This document shows positions 25,961 to 37,921 of a stretch of DNA of 64,000 bases, piece after piece (within the stretch, counting starts at the first letter, position 1; each line of letters starts with the position of its first letter). The stretch comes from Piper betle (Eukaryota; Streptophyta; Magnoliopsida; Piperales; Piperaceae): the NCBI GenBank assembly GCA_033002965.1, contig JAURVB010014400.1, positions 51,721 to 115,720 on the forward strand, read 5' to 3'. A program made the position numbers and the translations under genes. Below the pieces are notes generated by a model. It did not search any database. It was not told where the DNA came from and saw only the letters and a list, made by a program, of their open reading frames with translations.

Positions 25961-27802
25961 GACTCTGATTATAAAAACCCGCGATTCGAGTTAGGGTTTT
26001 ATATTCAGAACCGGTCGGTTCGACTGTTATTTTCGAGTTGAGTATGTTTCAGAAAACGTGTACTGAGCCGACACCGATCGTGTGTATGAGCCATGAGGGT
26101 CATGCGTACCCAAGTATATGATGATAACGTCATGAACACATAAGAAAAGAATGAGTTATCAGAATATATGAGAGTATGTCTGTTATTATTATTATTATTT
26201 CTATATATAGTGGATCGTAGAATTAGTTTTAGGTCGTTTACCACGTTAGGACGCGTTACGGGCAGTTTGGGTGGGTTGTTAGTTATAGAGCATGTCATTA
26301 TGATGCTGTGGCGTGTAATGTATTTTATGGGATTTTCCCTATTTTTTGTACTTTTTTTGAGAATTATTATGAACTAGTTATTATTTTGACTCGAGTCAAG
26401 TTTTATTTACGAGTTTGCCACCGAGCCCTTTTCTTCCCCGCCCCTCTCGACGTCTTCTTCCACAAACCCTGATTGCCGCCCTGTCTGCTTGTCTCCGCCG
26501 CCACCGCTAACACTGGCCTGCCTGCTGATCGTCGCCGCCAGGCCCCACCGCAGCGTTGCCGTGATGCCCCAAGCGCCCCGGCCGTCGACTCGGCCTCTGC
26601 AATGGTAGAATCGCCATGCCTAGCGACAGTGCTCGCATCGTCAATTCCGCCGCCGGCAACCATCGCAATCGCCATCTAGTGGTCGGCTCGACGTCTTCAA
26701 CCAACCCATGACCCTCCCCGACCGGAGCGGAGCCCAACACCTTCCACATCAGCTGAATATCTTCACCCATTGCTGCCGCCTCTGTTTTTGCTGTTTTCTG
26801 GTAAGTCACCATCTCCACTGACTGTGTTGATGTTGTAGACGCGTTAGGCTCGCCAAACCAATTTCAACAGTACCAATACCCCTGCTATTTTGCCAGTAGA
26901 CGCCGCCAGTGACTGTTGCCGGAAAATTGCCAGTATTGTTGCTGAAAAACCACTGAAATAGCTGGAAATGGCCAAAACCTTACCGGAAAACCGGATTCGC
27001 TGGAATTTGGTGGATCTTCTGCGGAGCTCATCCAGTCGAACCTCGATCGAACTTCGAACGCTGACGAACGCCGAATTTGAGCTCTGAGATGCGCGACAAA
27101 AACCTTAGTCGTCGTCGATTGCCAATGACATGTGGTGTAATTACCTCGGATTTAATTATTTTAAGCTGGTGATTGTTAGCACAACATGCTAGGATTGATT
27201 AATTGATGTGATTAATGCCTAATTACAGATGAAGTGATAAGTCACATGATTGGATTAATAGTAAATGAATGTTAAGTGATATAATGAGGTAAATTGAATT
27301 TGAGCATGCTAATCGACTAAGATGTAACTTAAAAAAACACAATAAAATTGGTATGAATAGGATAAGTTAGAATTATTTTCACATTTATGATTATTTGACT
27401 GTTGATGGATGTTGGTTGTATTGTGAGTATGTTGATCATGTCGAGTTAATGCATCATTCAGTTAGCAGGCATTAGTTTCTGGATTTGATGTGTAAGTATG
27501 GAGTAGGAGCTCGCTGCCTAGGTACGAGGACACACTTGGAGCTTCCACTCAGGTCCGTTAGGACTCGCTTCTTGTTTTATCCCTATACTATATCGTGTTT
27601 TGTTTTTACAGTTAAGCAGACTTGTCGAGTGGTGGATTTATTGCATCCCACTCCACGCGAGCCATTTAGTTGTATGTTATTTCTAGATTAATAACCCTTG
27701 AGGATAAGATCCCTCGAGTTTATTTTTGAAACTCAGATCCAGTTCACATTGCCTTTGGGCCTATTATATGAATCCTTCTCAGGCCTATATATATGTATAC
27801 GC

Positions 27803-27846
<44 letters not shown>

Positions 27847-28995
27847 ATCAAGTTTTCAGTGAGACAAGAGATGGAGAAACCGACTTGCACGTACCATGAG
27901 TGGATGTCATGATAGTCAAAGCAGGCTCTGGATTAGTGAGCGGACTGTTCCATTCCTGAAGGATCCTGACAACTCCGTATTTGAGTTCCTCACAACCGGA
28001 GAACGTGAAAGTTTATGGGTACTGTTAAGTACAGTGCATGTCCGGACTTGTGGTTCAAAGGGTACTAAAGGCGACTGCCTGAGAGTACTCGACCTTTGTG
28101 CTCAAGGTCAGGAGAATTATGGAGGAAAGGAGAGGGCTTAGGATATACATGTAGTCCTAATGGACCAGAGAAAAATGAAATGAGAAAAATGCCGAAAGAA
28201 GCATCAACAAAACAGATGGTTCGGGATATTACCGGGTCTGCAGCCCAGTGGCTCCTCAGTAGGTGCCCTTTAGAGAGTTCACGAGAAGTATACTAATGGT
28301 TTTCTTTCATATGAGAGTTTGCTCTCATAGCCAGTTTATTATAGTAATATTTTAGACCAGTAACACTTACTGACATGTTTTTATACTATATGTAGGTGAT
28401 AATCATGAGTTGGATGTGTCAACCTAGACGGAGGAGCACTGATGTCACTTGCACACATGTCAGCTGATGGAGTGGTTAATATTTTGTTTATGATGTTATT
28501 ATATTGAGAATGATTTGATTAAATGCTAAGACATGGTGATATGATGTGATCAAATGCTAGACATGATGATATGGTGTTAAATGTGAATAGATAGCACAAG
28601 TGGGTTGAGACCCAAGCTTCAGAATGATTATACAGTATATTAGATTCTGTGTGAATGAAATTGTTGATATATGCATAGATGTTTGTGTATATTACTTTGA
28701 CAACGTGGCCCCTAATTGCACTTTTAGAGGAGACTCTGTTCATTTTATTTCAAAATTTTTATTAATTTTGATCGTAATTGTATTGGTGTGTAAATTAGTT
28801 TGCATGTCATCCATGTAGTATCATGTTACGGTATTGTGCATCCATCCATGAATGGTGAGTCGTATCTTCATCTTAAGACGCTGAGATTAGATCCACACGA
28901 GTTAGGTTCAGGTTAGCCGACCTAACCAGGGCCCGTAACATGCCAGTTCGGTTCACGAGCGTGAACTGGATTTGGGGTGTTACACTGATGCCACT
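25961..28995 (-). other. Primer binding site of the Copia element, split by the solo LTR
   Basis: Removing 25970-28984 and one copy of ctgat joins gactctgat (25961-25969) to gccact (28990-28995). On the minus strand this reads AGTGGCATCAGAGTC directly after the LTR end TAACA: a two-base spacer and then TGGCATCAGAGTC, one or two substitutions from the plant initiator-tRNA site TGGTATCAGAGCC. Confidence 0.85.
25970..28984 (+). mobile_element. Solo LTR of a long-LTR retrotransposon family, copy A
   Basis: 3015 bp bounded by the exact 5-bp target-site duplication ctgat (25965-25969 and 28985-28989). It starts tataaaaaccc (family start TGTAAAACCC with TG changed to TA) and ends gggtgttaca. It has no retroviral coding sequence, so it is best read as a solo LTR left by recombination. 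A GC-rich middle (26420-26900) is open in several frames by composition only. A TA microsatellite sits at 27811-27841. Near the 3' end a perfect 7-bp hairpin GTTCACG-AG-CGTGAAC lies at 28951-28966. Inserted inside the Copia primer binding site, hence younger than the Copia. Confidence 0.88.
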
Positions 28996-29483
28996 TGTTA
29001 TTACTTTATAACTTAAACTTAATAACAAACTTTAAGTTTAACCAAATTATACAGATGATAAAACCATCAATATAAAACTTTAATCTTCTTTAGATTTAAT
29101 CATCAAGTAAATAGAATATGACAACGGAAGTGTACTTGAATCAATTAAAGAAAATTGATTCTTCTCTTACAAATTATGATCTTTTAAATTCAATATTAGT
29201 TTTCAAAACCAAAGTTTCTAGATGATGGGATACCAAAATGAAAACTACATACGAATTCAGAGACCATAACCTCATTATTTATAGTTTTAGTTTCATAATC
29301 TCAATTTGACTCATCATAAAAGAGTTATTATGAAAATAGTATCTACACAATTACTTCCACATTAAATATTTATGGCCCATAAATACTTAACTTTAATAGA
29401 TCAATTGAGTTTAGGTTAACCTTAAATAATAATACATGATACAATTCCAGATTTATGTATATATTTATATCCAACATCCAACA
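28996..29483 (-). repeat. 5' LTR of the Copia element
   Basis: 488 bp, starting TGTTATTACTTTATAACTTA and ending ccaacatccaaca, followed by the target-site duplication tgccg. It aligns throughout with 20867-21343. Confidence 0.9.
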
Positions 29484-29488
29484 TGCCG

Positions 29489-30560
29489 AATAGCTAAATC
29501 TGTTAAGGAAGGGGGAGGAGACTCACAATGTGTTTGTGTGTTTGATTGTTTTAAAATTATAAGAAAAATAATTTAGAGGTTAAAACTTTTGTTGATGTGT
29601 CGAAATTATGCGATTTTTTTTATTTGTAGTCTAAGCAATTTACCTAAAAGCTTTAAGAAATAACATTATTTTTTGTCAAAAATAAAATAAATTTGGAGAG
29701 ATTTTAGGAGACAAGTTGAAAAAAATATTTTATTTTTATTTTATTTTCTTTCTATCTAAATATATAAAATAAATTTTTAAAATTTTTATGTCATTTTATT
29801 TTATTATATTTCTATTTTATATGATTTTTTTATTTATATTATTTTTATGCCAACAATATTGACCAGTAAATTATGCTCGACGTTTTTCATAAACTCCCTA
29901 CAAGTAATAACTTCTAATTAGGAGTCATTGAGTGTGGTGTGGTTGTAAATTTATAAATTAAAAGAGTAATTTGACAATTTAATTATATTGTTTAGACTCA
30001 ACTTATTTGTTTTTTCAGTTTAAGTTAAATTTATTAGTATTTGAGATGATCGGAGTTCAAATAGAATCAAAACTAGTATGTTTTGTATTTATCCATATTC
30101 TCTCGTATGTGTAATATAATTTATTTTTTATACGATTTAGGTAAGATGACACCTGCCATCCATGACTTATTGTACAAATAAAATTTAATTTTATAAATAA
30201 ATTATTATTAAATAAAATGATTACTTATAATAATTTAATATATTAGATATAAATTCTGGTTAATTTTAACTTTAAAGATAAATCTTAGATAAATAAAAAT
30301 ATATATTATAATAACTTGAATTTTTTAAACTTTTTTTATGTTTTAATTGACCAAATATTTTTTTAATTGAGCCTTGATGATCATAATAATAATAATAATT
30401 AGTATAATAATTATTATTATTATTTATATATACATATTTTTTAAATCAGAGTCAAATCGTGCTTAATAAAATTATGTGTTTTAATAACCATTGATTAAAT
30501 AATTAATTAACAAAAAGTCACCTAAACCTTGTGTTTGCAAAACCCCACCAACAAAATAGA
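29489..30560. other. AT-rich spacer
   Basis: AT-rich DNA with ATT/AAT microsatellite-like runs near 30380-30425. No gene recognised; the last part is presumed promoter of the RPA43-like gene. Confidence 0.4.
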
Positions 30561-30610
30561 GGGTTTCTTCAGATACCCGCCCTAATTCAACCTTCCCCGC
30601 CGCACCGCGG

Positions 30611-30780
30611 GTAAAAAGTCGCCGCCTTTCTTCGTCTTCTCCATCTCCAGCGACACCCCATCCGCCGCACAGTCTCCGGCCACCGTAGAAGAGCCGAAGC
30701 CTTTCTTCGTCTTCTCCAACTCCCGCGACACCACCGCCGCCGCACCGCGTTTTTTCGCCTTCTCCACCTCCGGCGACGCC
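30611..30780 (+). repeat. Tandem repeats in the leader of the RPA43-like gene
   Basis: The phrase tttcttcgtcttctcca-ctcc-gcgacacc occurs at about 30625 and 30700, and a shorter third copy (ttcgccttctccacctccgg) ends directly at the start codon. Pyrimidine-rich, untranslated, unit about 60-75 bp. Confidence 0.6.
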
Positions 30781-30781
30781 G

Positions 30782-31506
30782 ATGGAAGGACTGAGAGTCG
30801 CCACCGCGGATCTGATGGTGTACGTCCACCCTTCCAACTCCGGCAAGGTCGAGCAGGCCGTCCGCCGCCAGGTGAGCTCCCTGCTCTTCCGCTACGACGA
30901 GTCTTTCGAAGGCGTCGTCGTGGCCTACACCGCCGCCGTCCAGGACAGCACCGCCAAGGTCCTCCCCGGCGTCGTCCCCTGCGTCGCCGTCGGCGTAAAG
31001 TCGAAGCTTTTACTGTTCTCGCCGCAGCCCGGCATGTACTTGGAGGGGAAGGTGGTCAAGGTCGGGAGCGAGTTCGTTCACGCCGTTGTTCTCGGCTTCG
31101 CTTCGGCGGCGATCTCGGTTGGGGACATCCGGGGGAGTTCCGGTACGGGGATAGGAACGGAGATGGGGTTTTTGCTAGTCGGGTTCATCGGCGGCATCGG
31201 ATTGGGACTGGGAGTGTGGTGAGGTTTGTGGTGAACAGTTTTGATGAGGATGTGCTTCATATATCTGGTTCTTTGATGCCTGGTGATACTGGGTGTGTGA
31301 GGTATTTGTCTGCTATGCAGGAAAATATTACAGATGATGGAGGAAATTCAATGAGGGAGCAAGCAGATGATGAAGAAGAAACATCAGAAATGCATGGTGG
31401 TGGTGGTGGTGGTGATGAAGTTGGTCAATTTGATGCACATGGGTGCGCAGATGGTCCAAAATCAGAGAGGTTGCATAAGTCCAAGCGAAGGAAAACTGCC
31501 GGTTAG
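30782..31506 (+). CDS. RPA43-like RNA polymerase I subunit (Rpb7-type N-terminal domain), one frameshift
   Basis: RPA43 partners RPA14 in the stalk of RNA polymerase I and contacts the Rrn3 initiation factor, in the nucleolus. The first frame (30782 onward) starts MEGLRVATADLMVYVHPSNS and contains the Rpb7-like fold (VSSLLFRYDESFEGVVVAYT, AKVLPGVVPCVAVGV, LLLFSPQPGMYLEGKVVKVG, HAVVLGFASAAISVGDIR). After DIR the homologous continuation (EFRY, NGDGVFASRVHRRHRIGTGS, VRFVVNSFDEDVLHISGSLM) lies in the next frame. One base is missing in the G-rich run at 31131-31135. The downstream frame ends at 31506 with a Lys/Arg-rich tail (KSKRRKTAG). Corrected length would be about 241 residues, normal for the plant protein. 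Intronless here. Either a recent pseudogene or a consensus error. Confidence 0.87.
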
Positions 31507-32600
31507 TGAACTTGGTTGTATTAGTTGTATCATCTAAGGCTATGGGATTGATCATTGGAAGGGTAGGTTGGAAAGTTTTGCAAGGATCTTCATGTTTCTT
31601 GTGAGAAATGGCCACTTTATTGTTGGAAATTGGAGTGCTTAAGCTGGAATTGGATGCTGTATGGAGTCATTCAAGTGCTTGGGACTCCTGGCATGGCTAC
31701 ATCTTGAGTTAGTTTTGTTCATTTTTTGAAGTATATGTTTGAATAGCACATCTTTTATCTGTACGTTTGAATTGCCACTGGAAAAGTGTATCAGTTTGAA
31801 TGTTAGATTTTTTTGAAGTTTGTGAATTTTCTTTCTTAGGGTACTACTGCTTAACGCAGGTGATTTCATACTGATATCCATGGGTTTGTGAATTTTATCT
31901 CGAGTTGGTTTTTTGGAATCTTACTTTTAGCTATTCAATGTTCTTTCTAATATCTACTAAAAGGTATAAAGGGAAGAACCCTCTCAGTCTCAGAGAGAGA
32001 CCAGTTTTGTTGGTAGAGCGCAAGGCTGTTCCTTGAGCTTTAATGCAATAAACTAATAGACATGCCAAATGGTAATAATAAGTGCAATCAAAGACGACCA
32101 GATCTTAAAATTCATGAATGGTATAAATACCGGCATTCTTCTTTTTACCTTGTCATTATATACCGTTAACAACTTGTGCAACATTTCCGGCCATTAATGT
32201 AAAACCTAACCTAGCTTGGGGTTAGGTTTACCCCTTTATAATTTTGTCCTGTTTGGGCCAATTTCAAATCTCTTCGAGCTGAACTCGAGCTAGGGCAGAT
32301 TTCAAAACCATGAGTGTGGGGTTTAGATAACCATATAAGTATGTTACGGTGGTTGAGTATGTCTGATATATAAACACTAAAATATGAGTTAATAGTGTAT
32401 ACATGTGATATACATATAATTTTTATTTGTTAACTAGGATTTTAGGCTTAGATCTAAGTCGTTGCAGCGTTTAGTATTTGTTTGAGATTTTTAGGATATC
32501 TTATTTACGTGCATCTTAGGAGTTCTGAATTATCGGATTATCCTTATATGCCCAACTTGATTGAGTCGTAGATTGTTCACCCGATTGAGTTCAGGGTTTT
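31507..32600. other. 3' flank of the RPA43-like gene and spacer
   Basis: 31507-31900 is probable 3' untranslated sequence. The rest has no recognised gene. The inverted-repeat island begins near 32600. Confidence 0.4.
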
Positions 32601-32816
32601 GAGGTGCACTACCTGTATTTTGCAGTGCGGGGAGTGCATCGGATTGATGGCCGTTGGATCAAACTTAACGTCATCAATCGTGTACCATATCCCCTGCAAC
32701 CTTTTCAGTTGTGCCCCACCGTGATCTATTGTGTCGAGGTCGGCAGCGCTCCACCTTGAGGGAAGGTTGACGACAAGATGGCAGGCATCGAGGCTACTGG
32801 CTGTGTCGAGGCTGGC

Positions 32817-35220
32817 TATAACACCCCAAATCCGGTTCACGCTCGTGAACTGACCGACATGTTACAGGCCTCGGTTAGGTCAGCTAACCCGGACCTAACT
32901 CATGCGGATCCAATCTCGGTGTCTTAAGATGAAGATACAACTCTCAATGTATGGATGAATGCACAAACCCTATCATGATACTACATGAATAACATGCAAA
33001 TCAAAATACACACCAAGACAATCCCGATAAAAATTAATAAAAATTTTGAAATATAACGGATAGAGTTTCCCTTAAAAATGCAATTAGAGGCCACCCTGTC
33101 AAATATACATATGCAAATATATATATAACCATATATTAAACAATTTCATTCATACAAAATACAAAATCTAACATGTTGTAACTCATTTTGAAACTTGGGT
33201 CTCAACCCACCACGCTTCCATTGCACAATCTATTCATGTTCACATCATCTCATAATCTCGTAGCACTTAATTACGTCATATCATCATATCTTAAGCATTT
33301 AATCACATCATATCATGTCTCAACATTTCACGTCATTCTCAAGATAATAACATCATAACAAAAACATTAATTACTTTATCGACTGACATGTGTGCAAACG
33401 ACATCATTGCTCCTTCGTCCAAGCTGGCTCCTCCAACTTGTGATTATTACCTACATATAGTATAAAAACATGTCAGTAACAAGTGTAATTGGTCTGGAAA
33501 ATAAAATAACTATAACAAGCTGGCTATGAGAGCAAACTCTCATGTGAAAGAAAACATCATATGCTCCACGTGAACACTTTGAAGGGCACTACTGGGGAGC
33601 TGAGTGGGTTGCAGACACAGTAACATCCCGAACTTACTGATCTGTTGCTGCTGATGCCGCTCTCGGTAATTTCTATACTTCATTTTCTGGTCTCAAATCC
33701 TAAGCCCTCTCCTTACCTCCATATTTACCTTACCCTTTGAACCACAAGTCTGGACATGCGTTGTACTAAATAGTACCCATAAACCTCCACGTTCTCCAGG
33801 TGTGAGGAACTCAAACGCGGAGTTGTCAGGATCCCTCGGGAATGGAACAGATCCAGAACCCACTTTGACTATCACGACATCCGCTCATTGTACGTTTTGC
33901 CAGTTTCTCCATCTCTCGTTTCACTGAAAACGCGAAAACTACATATATATAGGTCTGGGTAGGGATTTATATAATAGGCCTGAAGGCAACTTGTGGTGGA
34001 TCTTGTTTTCAAAATCATCCTCGAGGATCTCATCCTCGAGGGGTTATTAATCCGGAAAACTGTTCGGTTAAATGGCCCGAGTTAAGTGGGATCCAATAAA
34101 ATGCCACTTAACCCGTCCGGCAAATAATAAAATAAACATACAATAGAAGAGAATGTAAAAACAAAGACGAGTCCTAAACGGACTTGGTAGAAGCTCCAAG
34201 CGTGTCATCGCGCCTAGGCAGCGAGCTCTTACTTCGTACCTACACATCAAAACTAAATACTAACGCCCGCTAACTAAATGATGCATCAAACTCAATGAAC
34301 ATCACACACAATACGAATAACATCCATCAATAGTTAAATAATCATAATGTGAAAATAATTCTAAGTCATCCTATTCATACTAATTTTATACTATTTTTCT
34401 AAGTTACGTCATACTCGATTAGCATGCTCAAACTCGATCCGGCCGGCCTGGGTAGCGACGGCCTCCGCTCCGATCAAGAAAGGTTGCTGGGTGGTCGAGG
34501 ATGTCGAGGCTACCACCGGATCGTGGCGGCGACTGTCGCCTGCGGCGGAATTGGCAACACGACCGAAACGCAGCCACGACAATTCCAGCATCAAAGTGGC
34601 TTGGCAGCGGCCGAGCCTAGTCAGGACGGCACGGCAACACCGCGGAGTGGGCCTAGCGGTGATGATCGACTGCAAGCCAACGTCGGTGGCTATGGTGGTG
34701 ACAAGAAAAAGGGGCGGCAATGAGGGTTTGGGGAAAAAGATGTTTGGGGAGAAAAGAAAAGGCTCGGTGGCAAAGTCATAAATAATACTTGACTCGTATC
34801 TAGCTCCAGTTAAGAATAATAACTAAGTCATATTAAATCCTTAAAAAATCGGGAAAAATCCCATAAAATCAAATATGCACCAAAACATCATAATGATATG
34901 CTCTAGAACTATCAACCTACCCAAACTGCCCGTAGCACGTCCTAACGCGGTAAACGACCTAAAACTAATTCTACGATCCACTATATATAAAAATAAACAA
35001 AAGTAACTAGCATACTCTCATATATTCTGATAACGCATTTTGTTTTGTTGTCCTCATGACGTTATCATTATATACTTAGGTACGCATGACCCTCATAGCT
35101 CATACACGCAACTGGTGTCGACTCAGTACACATAGTTCTGAAACTGACTCGACTCAAAAATAACAGTTGAACCGACCAATTCTGAATATAAAACCTTTGA
35201 TTCGAATCGTGGGTTTTACA
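32817..35220 (-). mobile_element. Solo LTR of the long-LTR family, copy B
   Basis: 2404 bp with the exact 5-bp target-site duplication ctggc (32812-32816 and 35221-35225). On the plus strand it starts tataacacccc and ends gggttttaca, so the element is on the minus strand relative to copy A. Colinear with A and with the copy at 61104, but it lacks about 500 bp corresponding to 62745-63240. No coding capacity. Confidence 0.88.
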
Positions 35221-35399
35221 CTGGCAGCGCTCCATGAAATAGAGCATGGAGGGGTGGCGAACAAGGTAAGGGAAAGAGAAAGAGGGGAAAGGAAGTGGGA
35301 AAGAGGGGAAAGGAAGGGAAAGAGGGGCAGCTATGGCGGTGCTAGCCGGCAATGATGCAAGTGACAGCGGTGGTGAGGTCGCCGGCAGTTAGGGTGGAG

Positions 35400-37425
35400 T
35401 AGGGGTGGGCGCAGACTTCCAAATTTTTCTGTCCGTCCGATGTCCAAAGCATGTCCGACTAAATTTGACCGACCGAATTAAAACAAACCAAACATGGACA
35501 TTTTTTTGTCCGACCAAACGACCGACCGAGTGTCCGATATTTTATATCAATAATATAATGTCTTCAACATTTATAAGACTAATATTATAGTTTATGAAAA
35601 TTTTAAAATATAAATATACAGTAAAATTAATTAAGTTTATACATAAAATTGATATTTAATATCTTAAATATCTAAAAATGACATACATATAAAAAGGATA
35701 AAAGTCACTCTTATATTTAGGAATTTAGAACTATACATTCACATTAATAATCATATCAAACCACTTACAATTTAGTTAACATGCTCTCAATTTTTAAAGT
35801 CAAACAAAAGATAATCAATGTATAAAAACTTTAAAATAATCATTGGCATCAAAATGTAGTCCAATATTACATTTACTTCAAAGATAAAATATTCTAATAA
35901 TTGATTCTTCATCTAGCTCACCTACATGAAAAAAATACAAAAAAGTTAATTACTCATGTTTTATATCCTCTTTATTTTGAAATTAGGATATTTCATTTCA
36001 ATATGCTTCTATAAATGAGTAGTTTCATAACTTTCAGTTCTTCAAACTTCTTTTCACAATAACGACAAATAGGAAATGTTTCATTCTTCTAATATTATCT
36101 ATCAAAATAGGCGCATACACCAGATACTATTTTTCTCTTTTTTGATAATGTACTGTCCATAGATTCTCCTTCTTTAGCAATCGAATTTTTGCTATCTTTT
36201 TCACATCCACTTTGTTCATTTACATTTAATAATAAACTTGTATGATCCATCTTCGAAAAAATATATCACATTATAAACATAATGTAAAAACCGCAATCTG
36301 AGTCAGGGTTTTATGCTTATGAACCGATCGGTTCAGACGTCGGTTCGAGTCGAGTATGTTTTAAAATATGTGTACTGAGCCGATGCCGGTCGCGTGTACG
36401 AGCCATGAGGGTCATGTGTACCCAAATATATGATGATAATGTCATGAACACAAAAGAAAAAAATGAGTTATTAGAATATATAAAAGTATGCCAGTTATTT
36501 TTTTATTTTTATATATAGTGGATCGTAAAATTAATTTTAGGTCGTTTACCGCGTTAGGACGCGTTACAGGGAATTTGGGTGGGTTGTTAGTTATAAAGCA
36601 TGTCGTTATGATGTTGTAGTGTTTGTTTTATTTTATGAAATTTTTTTCTATTTTATGGATTTTTTTAGGATTTATTTCGAGTTAGTTATTATTATTGACT
36701 CGGGACGGAGTCGAGTCGAGTCGAGTCAAGTCTTATTTACGATATTGCCATCGATCAAACCCCCAACCCTTTTCTCTTCCCCGTCCAAACCCTTGCCGCG
36801 CCGCCCCCTTTTCGTCGCCGCCGCCACCGACGTCGCCCTGCCGCCGATCGTCGCCACCAGGCCCCGCTCGCGGCGTTGCCGTGATGCCCCGAGCGCCCCG
36901 GCCGTCGCCCGGCCTCCACGACGCCACGCCTAGCGACGTGCTCGCGTCGTCGATTCTGCCGCCGGCGACCGTCGTCGCGGCCGTCCAGTCACCGCTTTGA
37001 CATTGCCGACCCTCCCACGGCCTTCCCCGACAAGAGCGGAGCCCATCGCCGCCCAGGCCGGCCGGATCTAGTCACCCACCACCGACCGCCTCTGTTTAGC
37101 CATTTTTCGGCGAGCCGCCACCTCCGCCGAGCACGTCAACGTCGTAGATGTGTCAGGCTCGCCGAGCCAATTCCAACGGTTCCAGCGGAGGGGTTTTGCT
37201 AGCAGCGCAGAGCGTGGCCGCGGAGGGCAGGCGGCGACGGAGGCAACGACGGCGCTAGATGATTTTTTTGGAAAATAAGGTAATTTCGGACTGTCCGCGG
37301 ACATTGTTCGGGCCCGACAGACAATTTGACGTCCAAAGTCGGTCGGACAAGTTTTGTCCGATGAAATTTCGGACAGACGCGGACAATAATTCGTCCGATG
37401 TCTGTCCGACCGATGCCCACCCCTA
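35400..37425. mobile_element. Non-autonomous hAT transposon carrying an LTR fragment
   Basis: 2026 bp with terminal inverted repeats taggggtgggc / gcccaccccta and an exact 8-bp target-site duplication gggtggag (35392-35399 and 37426-37433), the hAT signature. Subterminal regions are crowded with the short word gtccgac/gtcggac in both orientations, as expected for hAT transposase sites. No transposase-like frame. The interior includes 36283-37205, homologous to the first ~920 bp of the long LTR. Confidence 0.9.
36283..37205 (+). repeat. Truncated long-LTR copy inside the hAT element
   Basis: Starts at the exact family terminus (tgtaaaaaccgc) and follows copy A through gggtcatgtgtacccaaata, atatatagtggatcgtaaaa, aggacgcgttac and the GC-rich block cgttgccgtgatgccccgag, then loses similarity near 37205. 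The 3' two thirds, including the hairpin and gggtgttaca, is absent. Confidence 0.8.
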
Positions 37426-37921
37426 GGGTGGAGCGGCAAAAACAGAGGAGGGGGGGCGATTGTTGGTAGGGGAGAAACGGGGGAGGTCGGGGTGAAGAAA
37501 ATGATTCGATGGCAATTTTGTAATAAAAACTTGACTAGCTCTTGACTCGAGTCAATATTATAAAATAAATCCTAAAAAATATTAAAAAACTTGACACACT
37601 CTTGACTTGAGTCAATATTATGAAATAAATCCAAAAATATAAAAAACTTAAGTGGTTGCGAGGCAGCGATAGCATTGACCGGTGGTATTGCTGGTTGGCA
37701 AAATAGGGGAGAAGGTCAGGGAAAAGAAATGTCTTTAGGTGCAGGGGTAGTTTTGTAATAATAATTTGACTCGTTCCTGACTCGAGTCAATATTAAGAAA
37801 TAAATTTAAAATAAAATACCATAAAATAAAAACTTGGCTCACTCCCGACTTGAGTCAATATTACAAAATAAATTTTTAAAAAAATTTTAAAAATAATTTT
37901 GTAATAAAAACTTGACTTGAG

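Larger units (their letters stand above)
20867..29483 (-). mobile_element. Degenerate Ty1/copia LTR retrotransposon with a nested solo LTR
   Basis: Two LTRs in the same orientation (20867-21343 and 28996-29483) flank a minus-strand gag-pol remnant. The 5-bp target-site duplication tgccg is at 20862-20866 and 29484-29488. The polypurine tract abuts the left (3') LTR, and a primer binding site matching initiator-Met tRNA abuts the right (5') LTR, split by the insertion at 25970-28984. Domain order on the minus strand is gag, protease-flank, integrase, RT, RNase H, the copia order. All frames are broken and most of the integrase core is missing, so the element is dead. Differences between the LTRs include several C/T changes, as expected for methylated old copies. 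Confidence 0.93.
32600..37920 (-). repeat. Left arm of a large inverted repeat, interrupted by two insertions
   Basis: After removing the solo LTR 32817-35220 and the hAT element 35400-37425, each with one target-site copy, the remaining ~880 bp is the reverse complement of 37922-38810. Matching landmarks include gatccaacggccatcaatcc (right, 38740s), atttcgtggagcgctgc, the (cttcctttcccctctttctc) tract, ggcaattttgtaataaaaac, and the repeated gactcgagtcaatatta units. Divergence is roughly 10-15 percent by eye. The centre of symmetry is at about 37921 in aacttgacttgagtcaagtt. Confidence 0.85.

Noticed and set aside
26403..26818. Proline/arginine-rich proteins in the GC-rich middle of the long LTRs (also 34409-34781, 36619-37439, 63074-63601)
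   Set aside because: The same region is open on both strands because of base composition, and frames are not conserved between LTR copies.
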